Positions 22,776 through 30,684 of a stretch of 64,000 bases of DNA are shown here, in pieces. The position numbers and the translations under genes are program-made. Numbering within the stretch: the stretch's first letter is position 1; each line of letters opens with the position of its first letter. Source of the DNA: Aldehydirespirator sp965116665 (GTDB taxonomy: Bacteria; Actinomycetota; Acidimicrobiia; Acidimicrobiales; Aldehydirespiratoraceae); contig OZ220709.1 in NCBI GenBank assembly GCA_965116665.1, positions 2,542,001 through 2,606,000 on the forward strand. The letters run 5' to 3'. The notes under the pieces were generated by a model. It worked only from the letters and a program-made list of their open reading frames with translations. It had not been told where the DNA came from and searched no databases.

Positions 22776-24065
22776 TCACACCGCCTGGCTCAACATCTGG
22801 TTGAGCTTCATGGACAGCGCCTGCCTGACTCCCTCCTCGACCGACTGGACGGGGAGCTCGTCGATCACCTCGTCGAAGAACCCGGCCACGATGAGGCGCT
22901 CGGCCACCGGGGTGGGGACCCCCCGGCTCTCCAGGTAGAAGACCTGGTCGGGGTCCACGGGCCCCACCGCGGAGGCGTGGCTGCACCGGACGTCGTTGTT
23001 CTCGATCTCCAGGTTCGGCACCGACTCGGCCCAGGCGTCCTCGCTGAGCTTCAGATTCCTGTTGGTCTGGAAGGCGTTGGTGCCCCTGGCGTCGGGCCTG
23101 ACCCGGATGAGGCCGGTGTACACGCTGCGGGCCGAGTCGCCCACCGCGCCCTTGTAGAGCAGGTTGGACGTGGTGTCGGGGGCGGCGTGGTCCTGGTAGG
23201 TGCGGAAGTCGAGGATCTGATCACCGGCACCGAAGTAGACCGAGAGCAGGTCTCCGCTGGCTCCCCGCCCCACAAGGCGGGTGTCGGCCCGGGTGCGGGC
23301 ATAGCCGCCTCCGAGTGCGACCGAGGCGGCCACCAGGGAGGCGTCGCGCTCAACCCGGGCGGTGTGGGCCGCGATCTGCCAGGCCCGCGGATCGTGCTGC
23401 TGCAGGTTCAGGTAGCCGAGCCGGCCTGCGGGGCCCACGTCCAGTTCCACCACCGGCACCACCAGCGCCGGCCCGCCCGAGTGCTGAACATCGAGCACGG
23501 TCGCCTGCGCGCCGCGGCCCACCCGAACCACCAGCCGTGGGAAGCTGGCCGCGCCGGCCTCGCGGGCGTGATGACGCACCACGATCACCCCGTCGAGGAC
23601 CGCTCCATCGGGCACGTCCACCACCAGAGGCACGGGGGTGAAGGCGTCGTTCAGCACGGTGAAGTAGTCCGACGCCGCGTCCGACACCGAGCCCAGCAAC
23701 GCTTCCGCGCCGGCCGCCTCGGACAGCGGACCGACGAACGCGCCCGCAGCCGCGAGCCTGGCGGTCCCGTCGACCGCCACCACCTGACCGTCGACCACGT
23801 CCACGACTGCCGCGGCCGCGGTCTCGTCGCCGAGGCCGACGATGTCGCCGGCACGGGAGCCGGTGGTCGCCGCGGCGGCTCCGGCTCCGTTGGCGAGGCG
23901 GTAGGAGGCGAGATCGAAGTCGGCGATCGCGCTGTAGCGCCACTCCTCCGCGGCGTTCGTGGGAGGCTCCGCGGCCGCGAAGCGCTCGGCGGCTTGCGCC
24001 CGGCGCTCAGCCAGCCAGCGGGGGCCCGACAGGCTCCGGGCGGCGTCGACAGTGAACTGGTTCAT
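22776..24065 (-). CDS. sufD: Fe-S cluster assembly protein SufD
   Basis: 429-residue beta-helix protein that forms the scaffold with SufB. N-terminal helical region (EEWRYSAIADFDL), central right-handed beta-helix with GGGYARTRADTRLVGRG and HAAPDTTSNLLYKGAV, and C-terminal HASAVGPVDPDQVFYLESRG and NQMLSQAV are family motifs. The gene follows the Cys-rich small protein by four bases and precedes the Rieske gene. The ATG at 24065 matches the homologous start. Confidence 0.92.
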   Translation of the reverse strand: MNQFTVDAARSLSGPRWLAERRAQAAERFAAAEPPTNAAEEWRYSAIADFDLASYRLANGAGAAAATTGSRAGDIVGLGDETAAAAVVDVVDGQVVAVDGTARLAAAGAFVGPLSEAAGAEALLGSVSDAASDYFTVLNDAFTPVPLVVDVPDGAVLDGVIVVRHHAREAGAASFPRLVVRVGRGAQATVLDVQHSGGPALVVPVVELDVGPAGRLGYLNLQQHDPRAWQIAAHTARVERDASLVAASVALGGGYARTRADTRLVGRGASGDLLSVYFGAGDQILDFRTYQDHAAPDTTSNLLYKGAVGDSARSVYTGLIRVRPDARGTNAFQTNRNLKLSEDAWAESVPNLEIENNDVRCSHASAVGPVDPDQVFYLESRGVPTPVAERLIVAGFFDEVIDELPVQSVEEGVRQALSMKLNQMLSQAV

Positions 24066-24069
24066 GAAG

Positions 24070-24501
24070 TTATCGGCCGTCGCGATACCGCCTGCGGAAC
24101 CGCTCGCCCAGCCCGCCTGAAGCAGGGCCGCCCTTGCCCTTGCCTCTGCCCTTGGACTTGCCGCCCTTGGCCCGGCTCCTCGAGCCCCGGCGCTTGCGCC
24201 GCTCGGCCTCCACGTCGGCTATCACATCGGGGGCGGCCGCGTTCACGATGTCCTCCGCCGCGTCGAGCAGCGCCCCGATGCTGTCGTCGCTGCCCAGGCT
24301 CTCGGGCTCCGGAGGGGTCTCAGGGGTGACGAGGGTGCCGTAACTCCAGTTGACGTCGGCCAGGCGACGGGTGTACTTGGGGCAGTCGTCGGGACAGCGC
24401 CACGGAGCTTCGGGGGCCAGGTCCAGGTCGCACTTGCGCACGGTCTCGCCGTTGGGGTAGGTGCGCGACTCGAAGTACTTGCAGTCCTGGCGCATCGGCA
24501 T
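24070..24501 (-). CDS. Cys-rich, basic-tailed small protein between sufB and sufD
   Basis: 143 residues, not recognised. The first 45 residues carry four cysteines (QDCKYF, RKCDLDL, WRCPDDCPKY) suited to a metal or Fe-S site. The middle is acidic (ESLGSDDSIGALLDAAEDIV) and the C-terminal 45 residues are very rich in Lys, Arg and Gly, perhaps binding nucleic acid or an acidic partner. It lies between sufB and sufD with gaps of 55 and 4 bases, so a role in cluster assembly is plausible. ATG at 24501; a second Met two codons later is possible. Confidence 0.7.
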   Translation of the reverse strand: MPMRQDCKYFESRTYPNGETVRKCDLDLAPEAPWRCPDDCPKYTRRLADVNWSYGTLVTPETPPEPESLGSDDSIGALLDAAEDIVNAAAPDVIADVEAERRKRRGSRSRAKGGKSKGRGKGKGGPASGGLGERFRRRYRDGR

Positions 24502-24556
24502 GCCTCACATTGTGGCATCCCGCCGACCCTTCGCGTCGCGGCCAGAGGGAGGAACG

Positions 24557-27181
24557 TCAGCCGACGCTGCCCTCCATCTGGAGTTCGATGAGGCGGCTCC
24601 ACTCCACCGCGTACTCCATGGGCAGGGTACGGGTGACCGGCTCGATGAAGCCGTTGACGATCAGGCCCATGGCCTGCTCCTCGGTGAGGCCCCGGCTCTG
24701 CAGGTAGAAGAGCTGGTCGTCGGCCACCTTGGACACGGTGGCCTCGTGGCCGATCACCGCGTCGCCCGAGCCGACCTCCATGTAGGGATAGGTGTCCGAC
24801 ACCGAGTCCTCGTCGAGGATCAGAGCGTCGCACTGCACATGGCTCTTGCAGCCATGGGCGTCGTCCTCGACCCGCACCAGGCCCCGGTAGGAGGTGCGAC
24901 CGCCGCCCGAGGAGATCGACTTGGACACGATCTTCGAGGTGGTCTCAGGAGCGGCGTGGGTCATCTTGGCCCCGGTGTCCTGGTGCTGGCCCGGCCCGCC
25001 GTAGGCCACCGACAGCACCTCGCCCGACGCCTTCGGCCCCACCATCACCACCGCCGGGTATTTCATCGTGAGCTTGGAGTTGTGGACGATGAAGCCCTCG
25101 GACACGAAGTTGCCGGTTCCTTCCACTTCGATGTCCCAGGTGGGCACAACCTCGGTGTCGGCGCCCACGTCGACGTCGCGGATCTCGACGCTGGACGGCA
25201 GCTCGATCTGCGACCGACCCACCCGCCGGAAGTGGCGGAGAGTCGGCTCGGGCTGGCGGGCTGCCGCATCGCGCAGTTCGGCCGACACAATCGACAACAG
25301 CCTCGGGTCGGCCGGGAACTCCAACCGGTGCGAGCCGCGGGCGGTGGCGGTGTAGTCGAGGATCTGCACTCGCCGCTCGCCCTCGAACTCGGTTTGGAGT
25401 CGGGACGAGATGCCGAGGCTGGTGAGAACGTCGCCGACTCCTTCGAGCAGTTCGCGGTTGACGGACTTGATGGAGAAGCCGCGCCTGCCTGCGGGGGCGC
25501 AGCCGTCGGAGTCCAGATAGCCGGCCACGAACGCCAGCCGCTGCGACTCGGGCAGGTCCAGCACCCAGGCCGGCACCCGCTTGCGGAGAGCGCCGGTCAC
25601 GAAGCCGTTGCTCTCAAGCAGATCGGCCAGATCGACGCTGTTCCAGACCAGGGTCACTCCGTCGGCCCGCTCAGTCGGCTCAGTGGTTGGCATGATCCGG
25701 CCCATCACGTCGACGAGGCGTGCCCGAGCCCTGTCCGCGCTGGGCACGGAGAACACGACCTTGGCCCAGCGGTGCCCGCCCGAATCAGCTGCGACGGAGT
25801 CGATGGAGCCGTCCCCGGTGAACAGGCCGAACAGCCACATCATCTCGTCAGTGGTGGTCTCGCCCACCGCGAGCCGGTTCGGCCGCGGCCGCTCAGCGAC
25901 GAATCCCTCGCTGTGCTGATTGCTGCTGGCGAACACCGACACCGTCTCGGGCAGCTCTAGCTTGTGGGGCTCGCCGTAGTCGAGGCTGGAGATGGGCACG
26001 ATGGCCTTCTCCAGTTGGTCGGCCCGCACGTAAGCCAGGTTGTACCGGCCCAGCTTCTTGGGCCGCGAAGCGTCGTAGGCGTAGGAGTAGAACGGGTGGT
26101 TGTCGGTCACCCGCAGACGGCGGGACCCGACCCGAACGTCGCGCACCGGCTGCTCGCCGGAGAAGCGCTTGGCCGTGACCCGGCGCCAGCACAGCGACCC
26201 GGCGGCCTCGTCGTAGGACAGCACCTCGTCGCCGGGCATCACCAACTCGATCGGCTTGGTGCCGCCCGGAGTGGTCACACGTGAGCCCTCGGCCAGGCAC
26301 CCGATGTTGCCGTCGATCCACTCCATGTGGCCCTCGGCCTCCACCCGGGCCCGCTTGGTGACCAGGTTGTAGACGTTGTCGGACCAGTTCTGGATGGTGG
26401 TGTAGGTCACCCTGGCCGAGCGGCCCACCACGATCTCCACCACCGCGGAGTGCAGCGAGTCGGTGGAGTAGGTGGGCGCGGAGCAGCCCTCGATGTAGTG
26501 GACCTTGGAGCCCTCGTCGGCGATGATCAGCGTGCGCTCGAACTGGCCCATGTTCTCGGCGTTGATCCGGAAGTAGGCCTGCAGCGGCGCCTCCACCTCC
26601 ACGCCGGGCGGCACGTAGATGAACGACCCGCCCGACCACACCGCGGAGTTGAGGGCCGAGAACTTGTTGTCGTTGGGCGGGATGACCGTGCCGAAGTGCT
26701 TCTTGACCAGCTGCGGGTACTCCCGCAGGGCGGTGTCCATGTCGCTGAACAGCACTCCCTGGGCTTCGAGGTCCTCGCGGTTGCGGTGGTAGACGACCTC
26801 GCTCTCGTACTGGGCGGTCACGCCGGCCAGGTACTTGCGCTCGGCCTCGGGGATGCCGAGGCGCTCGTAGGTGTTCTTGATCGACTCGGGGACCATGTCC
26901 CAGTCGTTGGCCAGCGTGTCGGTCGGCTTGATGTAGTAGTAGATGTCGTCGAAGTTGATCCCGGTGGTGTCGCCGCCCCACGTCGGGCGGGGCCGGCGCT
27001 CGAAGCGGCGGTGCGACTTGAGGCGGAAGTCGAGCATCCACTGGGGCTCGCCCTTGAGCCACGACATCTCGCTGATGATGTCGTCGTTGAGTCCCTTCTT
27101 GGGCTTGAAGACGTAGTCCTCCTCGTCGCTCCAGCCGAGCTGGTAGCGGCTGAGATCGACGCCGATGTCCGCAGTGGTCAT
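24557..27181 (-). CDS. sufB: Fe-S cluster assembly protein SufB containing an intein
   Basis: 874-codon precursor. The exteins are SufB residues 1-294 (with PTWGGDTTGINFDDIYYYIKP, then FIYVPPGVEVEAPLQAYFRI, and HYIEGCSAPTYSTDSLHSAV) and 702-874 (SKLTMKYPAVVMVGPK, then MEYAVEWSRLIELQMEGSVG). They join at DGNIG^SKLTMKYP to give a normal 467-residue SufB. Residues 295-701 are an intein. SufB is the scaffold on which the nascent cluster forms with SufC and SufD. The ATG at 27181 has a GGAG six bases upstream; a longer frame to 27211 is unlikely. It heads the suf part of the minus-strand operon. Function requires splicing. Confidence 0.95.
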   Translation of the reverse strand: MTTADIGVDLSRYQLGWSDEEDYVFKPKKGLNDDIISEMSWLKGEPQWMLDFRLKSHRRFERRPRPTWGGDTTGINFDDIYYYIKPTDTLANDWDMVPESIKNTYERLGIPEAERKYLAGVTAQYESEVVYHRNREDLEAQGVLFSDMDTALREYPQLVKKHFGTVIPPNDNKFSALNSAVWSGGSFIYVPPGVEVEAPLQAYFRINAENMGQFERTLIIADEGSKVHYIEGCSAPTYSTDSLHSAVVEIVVGRSARVTYTTIQNWSDNVYNLVTKRARVEAEGHMEWIDGNIGCLAEGSRVTTPGGTKPIELVMPGDEVLSYDEAAGSLCWRRVTAKRFSGEQPVRDVRVGSRRLRVTDNHPFYSYAYDASRPKKLGRYNLAYVRADQLEKAIVPISSLDYGEPHKLELPETVSVFASSNQHSEGFVAERPRPNRLAVGETTTDEMMWLFGLFTGDGSIDSVAADSGGHRWAKVVFSVPSADRARARLVDVMGRIMPTTEPTERADGVTLVWNSVDLADLLESNGFVTGALRKRVPAWVLDLPESQRLAFVAGYLDSDGCAPAGRRGFSIKSVNRELLEGVGDVLTSLGISSRLQTEFEGERRVQILDYTATARGSHRLEFPADPRLLSIVSAELRDAAARQPEPTLRHFRRVGRSQIELPSSVEIRDVDVGADTEVVPTWDIEVEGTGNFVSEGFIVHNSKLTMKYPAVVMVGPKASGEVLSVAYGGPGQHQDTGAKMTHAAPETTSKIVSKSISSGGGRTSYRGLVRVEDDAHGCKSHVQCDALILDEDSVSDTYPYMEVGSGDAVIGHEATVSKVADDQLFYLQSRGLTEEQAMGLIVNGFIEPVTRTLPMEYAVEWSRLIELQMEGSVG
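25079..26299 (-). mobile_element. SufB intein with LAGLIDADG homing endonuclease
   Basis: 407 residues. It starts with Cys (CLAEGSRVTTPGG, block A) and ends with FIVHN followed by Ser as the +1 nucleophile (block G). Block B is VTDNHPFYS, block F VVPTWDIEVEGTGNFVSEGF. The two endonuclease helices are LFGLFTGDGSID and FVAGYLDSDGCA, with acidic residues in both, so the endonuclease may be active. All splicing residues (Cys1, the TxxH-like block B His, the terminal His-Asn, Ser+1) are present. The insertion point is within the conserved NIGS of SufB. Confidence 0.95.
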
Positions 27182-27236
27182 GCAGGTCTCCCGATGCGCT
27201 GGCGCTTGCATCCCAATCTACCGCGGGGAGCGGCGA

Positions 27237-27755
27237 TCAGTCGATACGGCGCTGCTCGGCCCGGTAGTTGTGGCCCCGCTGGGCGTAGATGTCGGCGTTC
27301 TGCTGGTTGTGACCGGGCTCGACCGCGTCCTCGCGGATCCGGGCCGGTGTTCCCAGCGCCATGGCCCCCGGGGGCACCACGGTCCCGCCGGTCACGGTCG
27401 CATTGGCGCCCACCAGAGCGTGAGGGCCGATACGGGCGTCGTGCATCACCACCGAGCCGACTCCGATGAGCGAGTCGTCGTGCACCGTGCATCCCTCGAG
27501 GTGAGCCTGGTGGCCGATGGTGCAGTCGTCGCCGACGATGGTGGGGTGCGACGGCGTGCAGTGGATGACCGCGCTGTCCTGGACATTGCTGCGGGCGCCG
27601 ACACGGATCACGCCGTCGTCGCCCCGCAGCACCGCGTAGGGCCACACGGAGGCCTCCGGCCCCAACTCGACGTTTCCGATCACCACCGCCAGCGGGTGCA
27701 CGTAGGCGGTGGGGTCGATCCGCGGCTCGCTGTCCCCCAATGCGTATATCGCCAT
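27237..27755 (-). CDS. Gamma-class carbonic anhydrase-like protein
   Basis: 172-residue left-handed beta-helix hexapeptide-repeat protein. The zinc-ligand histidines are in SAVIHCTPSHP and in CTIGHQAHLEGC, as in Cam/PaaY-type proteins; the N-terminal AVVIGNVELGPEASVWPYAVLRGD is typical. It may hydrate CO2 or be a related, inactive homologue. ATG follows directly after the TAA of the flavin reductase, so the two are coupled. SufB begins 55 bases downstream, suggesting a shared transcript. Confidence 0.87.
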   Translation of the reverse strand: MAIYALGDSEPRIDPTAYVHPLAVVIGNVELGPEASVWPYAVLRGDDGVIRVGARSNVQDSAVIHCTPSHPTIVGDDCTIGHQAHLEGCTVHDDSLIGVGSVVMHDARIGPHALVGANATVTGGTVVPPGAMALGTPARIREDAVEPGHNQQNADIYAQRGHNYRAEQRRID

Positions 27756-28265
27756 TTAGAGACCCGAGACCCGGCCGTAGCCGCCCTTGAGGAAGATGAG
27801 CGGACCCGACTCCGGTTCGCCGGCGGTGCCGAGGGCCACGACGCGGCCCACCACGATGTCGTGGTCGCCCGCGGTGTGCACCGCCTCGACACGGCAGTCG
27901 ATCCAGGCCAGGCAGCCCTCGATGACCGGGGCTCCAGTGGCCTCGACCCGCGTGGCCAGACCCTCGAAGCGGTCGTCGGTCTTGCTGGCGAACGTCGTGG
28001 ACACATCGGCCTGGTGATCGCCGAGCACGTTCACGCAGAAGCTGCCCACTCCGCGCATCCGGACCCATGAGTCCGAGTCCTGGCTGGGACAGAACGACAC
28101 CAGCGGCGGGTCCAGCGAGACGCTGGTGAACGATCCGATGGTCATGCCCTCGGGTCCGCCGGGACAGGCCGCGGTGACGACGGTGACACCGGTCGGGTAG
28201 TGGCCCAGCACCCGGCGGAACTCCTGACCGTTGATCGGTTCGTTTCCGTCGCTGCTGCTCACCAT
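27756..28265 (-). CDS. Flavin reductase-like FMN-binding protein
   Basis: 169 residues of the flavin reductase (HpaC/RutF-like) split-barrel family. FRRVLGHYPTGVTVVTAAC, GMTIGSFTSVSLDPPLVSFC and a late GDHDIVVGRVVALG are diagnostic. It would reduce FMN or FAD with NAD(P)H for a partner monooxygenase that is not in the window, or act as a stand-alone flavoprotein. The ATG at 28265 is preferred to a longer frame that would cross the divergent gene. It is first in the minus-strand operon and only 31 bases from the divergent thioredoxin-like gene. Confidence 0.85.
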   Translation of the reverse strand: MVSSSDGNEPINGQEFRRVLGHYPTGVTVVTAACPGGPEGMTIGSFTSVSLDPPLVSFCPSQDSDSWVRMRGVGSFCVNVLGDHQADVSTTFASKTDDRFEGLATRVEATGAPVIEGCLAWIDCRVEAVHTAGDHDIVVGRVVALGTAGEPESGPLIFLKGGYGRVSGL

Positions 28266-28296
28266 CGCATCGCGAGGGTAACAGTGGCACAATCGC

Positions 28297-29754
28297 ATGA
28301 TGAGTTCCGACCTCCCCTCGGCGCCGCCGCTGCCCGACGGGCTGGTGGCGGTGGTCAAGCGCGACTGCCCCACCTGCGAGCTGGTGGCGCCCGTGCTCAG
28401 CGACCTCCATGACCGGGCCGGGCTGACGGTGATAACCCAGGACGATCCGCTCTTCCCTGCCGACGCCGGCTGGGTGCATCACGACGCCGACCTGGCCCTG
28501 TCGTGGCACCACGGCATCGAGACGGTGCCCACCCTGCTGCGGGTGTCCGCGGGCGCGGAGCAGCAGCGCACCGTCGGCTGGTCGAGGGCCGAGTGGGAGC
28601 AGTTCACAGAACTGGACGGGTTGGGCGAGGGCCTGCCCGACTGGCGGCCGGGCTGCGGGTCGCTCAGCGTCGACCCCGCCCACGCGGATGAGCTTGCGGT
28701 GCGATTCTCGGGCTCGGGGCTGCGGAGCCGGCGGGTGGAACTAGCAGCCCTGGAAGACGAGTGGGAGTCGAGTTGGGACCGGGGCTGGTCAGACGGACTA
28801 CCGGTGGTGCCCCCCACCGAGGCGAGGGTGCTGCGGATGCTGGAGGGCGCCACCCGGGACCCGTCCGATCTGGTCGCAGTCGTGCCGCCGGCCCTGGTGG
28901 AGTGCAGCGTCGAGAAGGTGGCCGTCAACGCGGTGATGGCCGGATGCGCGCCCGAGCACCTGCCGGTGGTGATCGCCGCGCTGGAGGCGGCCTGCACCGA
29001 CGAGTTCAACATGCACGGCGTGCTGGCCACCACGATGAGTGTCGGGCCCGTGCTGGTGGTCAATGGACCGGTGGCCGAGCGCATCGGCATGAACAGCGGG
29101 CTCAACGCGCTGGGCCAGGGCAACCGGGCCAACTCGACCATCGGTCGGGCCCTTCAGCTGGTGGTGCGCAACGTCGGGGGCGGGCGACCCGGCGGCGTCG
29201 ACCGGGCCACCTTCGGCTCGCCGGCCAAGGTGGGGTTCTGCTTCGCCGAGGACGGGGCCGGATCACCGTGGACGTCGCTGGCCGAGAGCCGAGGCTGGCG
29301 GGCAGACCAGTCCACAGTCACGGTGTTCGCGGGCGAGTCGCCGCGGATCTTCGCCGACGAGCGCTCCCGCAGCCCCGAGTCGCTGACCAGGCACCTGGCC
29401 CAGGCGCTCCAGGCCACCGTGTCGCCCCGGATGATGCTGGGGGTGGACGCCATGCTGGTGCTGTCGCCCGAGCACATGGCCCGCTACGCCGACGCGGGCT
29501 GGAGCCGGGACCGGTTCATGGACGAGCTGTCCGCCGAGCTGCTGTGCGATGCCGACGAGTTGCTGGCCGGTGTCAGGGGCGTCGCCGCGGGCCTGCCGGC
29601 GGATGCCGCGGGCCAGAAGGTCCCCAAGTTCCGCCCCGGCGGGCTGCTGGTGGCCCATGCCGGCGGGAGGGCCGGACTGTTCTCAGCCATCATCGGCGGC
29701 TGGGCCAACGGCCCGCGGGGCAGCGACCCCGTCACCCGCGAGATCAAGCCGTAG
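28297..29754 (+). CDS. Thioredoxin-like protein preceding the UGSC selenoprotein
   Basis: 485 residues. The first about 100 form a thioredoxin-like domain with a CPTC motif in VVKRDCPTCELVAPVL and cis-Pro-like ETVPTLLRV. The remaining about 380 residues (for example ECSVEKVAVNAVMAGCAPEH, then NSGLNALGQGNRANSTIGRA) are a large domain I do not recognise, with a second PGCGS motif near residue 127. The UGSC-family selenoprotein gene starts 43 bases downstream on the same strand, so a joint redox or thiol function is plausible. No signal peptide is visible. ATG at 28297; a second ATG follows directly. Confidence 0.75.
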   Translation: MMSSDLPSAPPLPDGLVAVVKRDCPTCELVAPVLSDLHDRAGLTVITQDDPLFPADAGWVHHDADLALSWHHGIETVPTLLRVSAGAEQQRTVGWSRAEWEQFTELDGLGEGLPDWRPGCGSLSVDPAHADELAVRFSGSGLRSRRVELAALEDEWESSWDRGWSDGLPVVPPTEARVLRMLEGATRDPSDLVAVVPPALVECSVEKVAVNAVMAGCAPEHLPVVIAALEAACTDEFNMHGVLATTMSVGPVLVVNGPVAERIGMNSGLNALGQGNRANSTIGRALQLVVRNVGGGRPGGVDRATFGSPAKVGFCFAEDGAGSPWTSLAESRGWRADQSTVTVFAGESPRIFADERSRSPESLTRHLAQALQATVSPRMMLGVDAMLVLSPEHMARYADAGWSRDRFMDELSAELLCDADELLAGVRGVAAGLPADAAGQKVPKFRPGGLLVAHAGGRAGLFSAIIGGWANGPRGSDPVTREIKP

Positions 29755-29797
29755 GACACCTGCTCGACTACCCTCGCCCTGGCAAGGAGGCCAGCTG

Positions 29798-30313
29798 ATG
29801 ACCACCCTTCTCGACCCCACCTCTGAACAGACACCGGCGGCCCGGGAGCGGGCCACCCGTCCCGAGTCCCTGGCCGGTCTGACCGTCGGCCTGCTCGACA
29901 TCTCCAAGCCCCGGGGCAATGTGTTCCTCGACCGGGTCTCGGAGCGGCTCGTCACCCTCGGCGCCACCGTCAACCGTTACACCAAGCCGACCTTCACCAA
30001 GCCGGCGCCGGTGGATCTGCGCCACGAGATCGCCACCGAGTGCGACGCGGTGATCGAGGCGCTGGCCGATTGAGGCTCCTGCGTGTCGTGCAGTGTGCAC
30101 GACATCAGCGACATCGAGCGGCGCGGCCTGCCCGGCGTGTTCGTGTCCACGGTCCACTTCGCCGCCGCGGTGGCCGCCCAGTCGGAGTCGCTCGGCTTCG
30201 ACGCAGCGTCTGTGCTCACCCGCCACCCCATCCAGGACCGCACCGACGACGAGATGACCGAGATCGCCGACGCCGCCTTCGACGACCTGGTCAAGGCCCT
30301 GGTAGGCCCCTAG
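29798..30313 (+). CDS. UGSC-family selenoprotein (TGA at 30071-30073 read as selenocysteine)
   Basis: 171 residues if the in-frame TGA at codon 92 is read as Sec. The sequence around it is EALAD-U-GSCVSC, the hallmark Sec-Gly-Ser-Cys of the UGSC (seleno)protein family. The downstream frame is open and protein-like (HDISDIERRGLPGVFVSTVH) to TAG at 30313. A bSECIS-like hairpin follows the TGA. The upstream part (AGLTVGLLDISKPRGNVFLD) has the start of a Rossmann-like fold. The ATG at 29798 has an AAGGAGG about 9 bases upstream. Without Sec insertion the product would stop at 91 residues. selA, selB, selC and selD are not in the window. The exact reaction is unknown; a Sec/Cys redox centre is expected. 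Confidence 0.88.
30085..30103 (+). promoter_or_regulatory. Bacterial SECIS-like hairpin
   Basis: A perfect 7-bp stem (GTCGTGC / GCACGAC) with a 5-base loop AGTGT. The loop begins 18 bases after the TGA, with G at its second position. Distance and loop fit the bSECIS consensus recognised by SelB. It lies within the coding sequence, as is normal in bacteria. Confidence 0.75.
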
Positions 30314-30684
30314 CATGGAAGCCCTCTATTGCCGAATGGAGCCCTGAACTAGTCGTTTACCCAAACCGTTGTGACGGGCGGGGGAGACGGGTTAGGATCG
30401 TTTCCGTCGGCTAGCCCGACGCGAGGGACCCAGAGCGGGGTTCCCCTGGTCCCCTTCCAGAACCGCCCTAGTCCCCTTCCAGAACCGATGGGGAGCTTCG
30501 CTCCGGGCCTTACTTTCCACCGTACACTACGCCGCCGCGCGACTGGTTGCCACCTCGGTTGCAAGGTTCAGCCGGCTCGCACGCTGGTGACGGTGGCAGA
30601 GTCAGGGGCCTGCGTCCAGACCCGTTCCACGGCGGCGGCTCGGCGGTCCATCGCCGCGAACAGCGCGTCCATGTCGGCCGTGGG
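30314..30684 (+). other. 371-bp non-coding stretch after the selenoprotein
   Basis: No gene is supported here. It contains two copies of a 17-bp direct repeat (30449-30465 and 30471-30487, GTCCCCTTCCAGAACCG) and a short hairpin GGAGC/GCTCC at 30492-30504 that could end the selenoprotein transcript. No tRNA-Sec or other tRNA fold was seen. Confidence 0.5.

Noticed and set aside
22530..24329. 599-codon plus-strand ORF across sufD
   Set aside because: Antisense shadow of sufD and the Rieske gene; no domain recognised and low-complexity composition.
30314..30684. tRNA-Sec (selC) next to the selenoprotein
   Set aside because: No acceptor/T-arm pattern with a TCA anticodon was found by eye in this gap.
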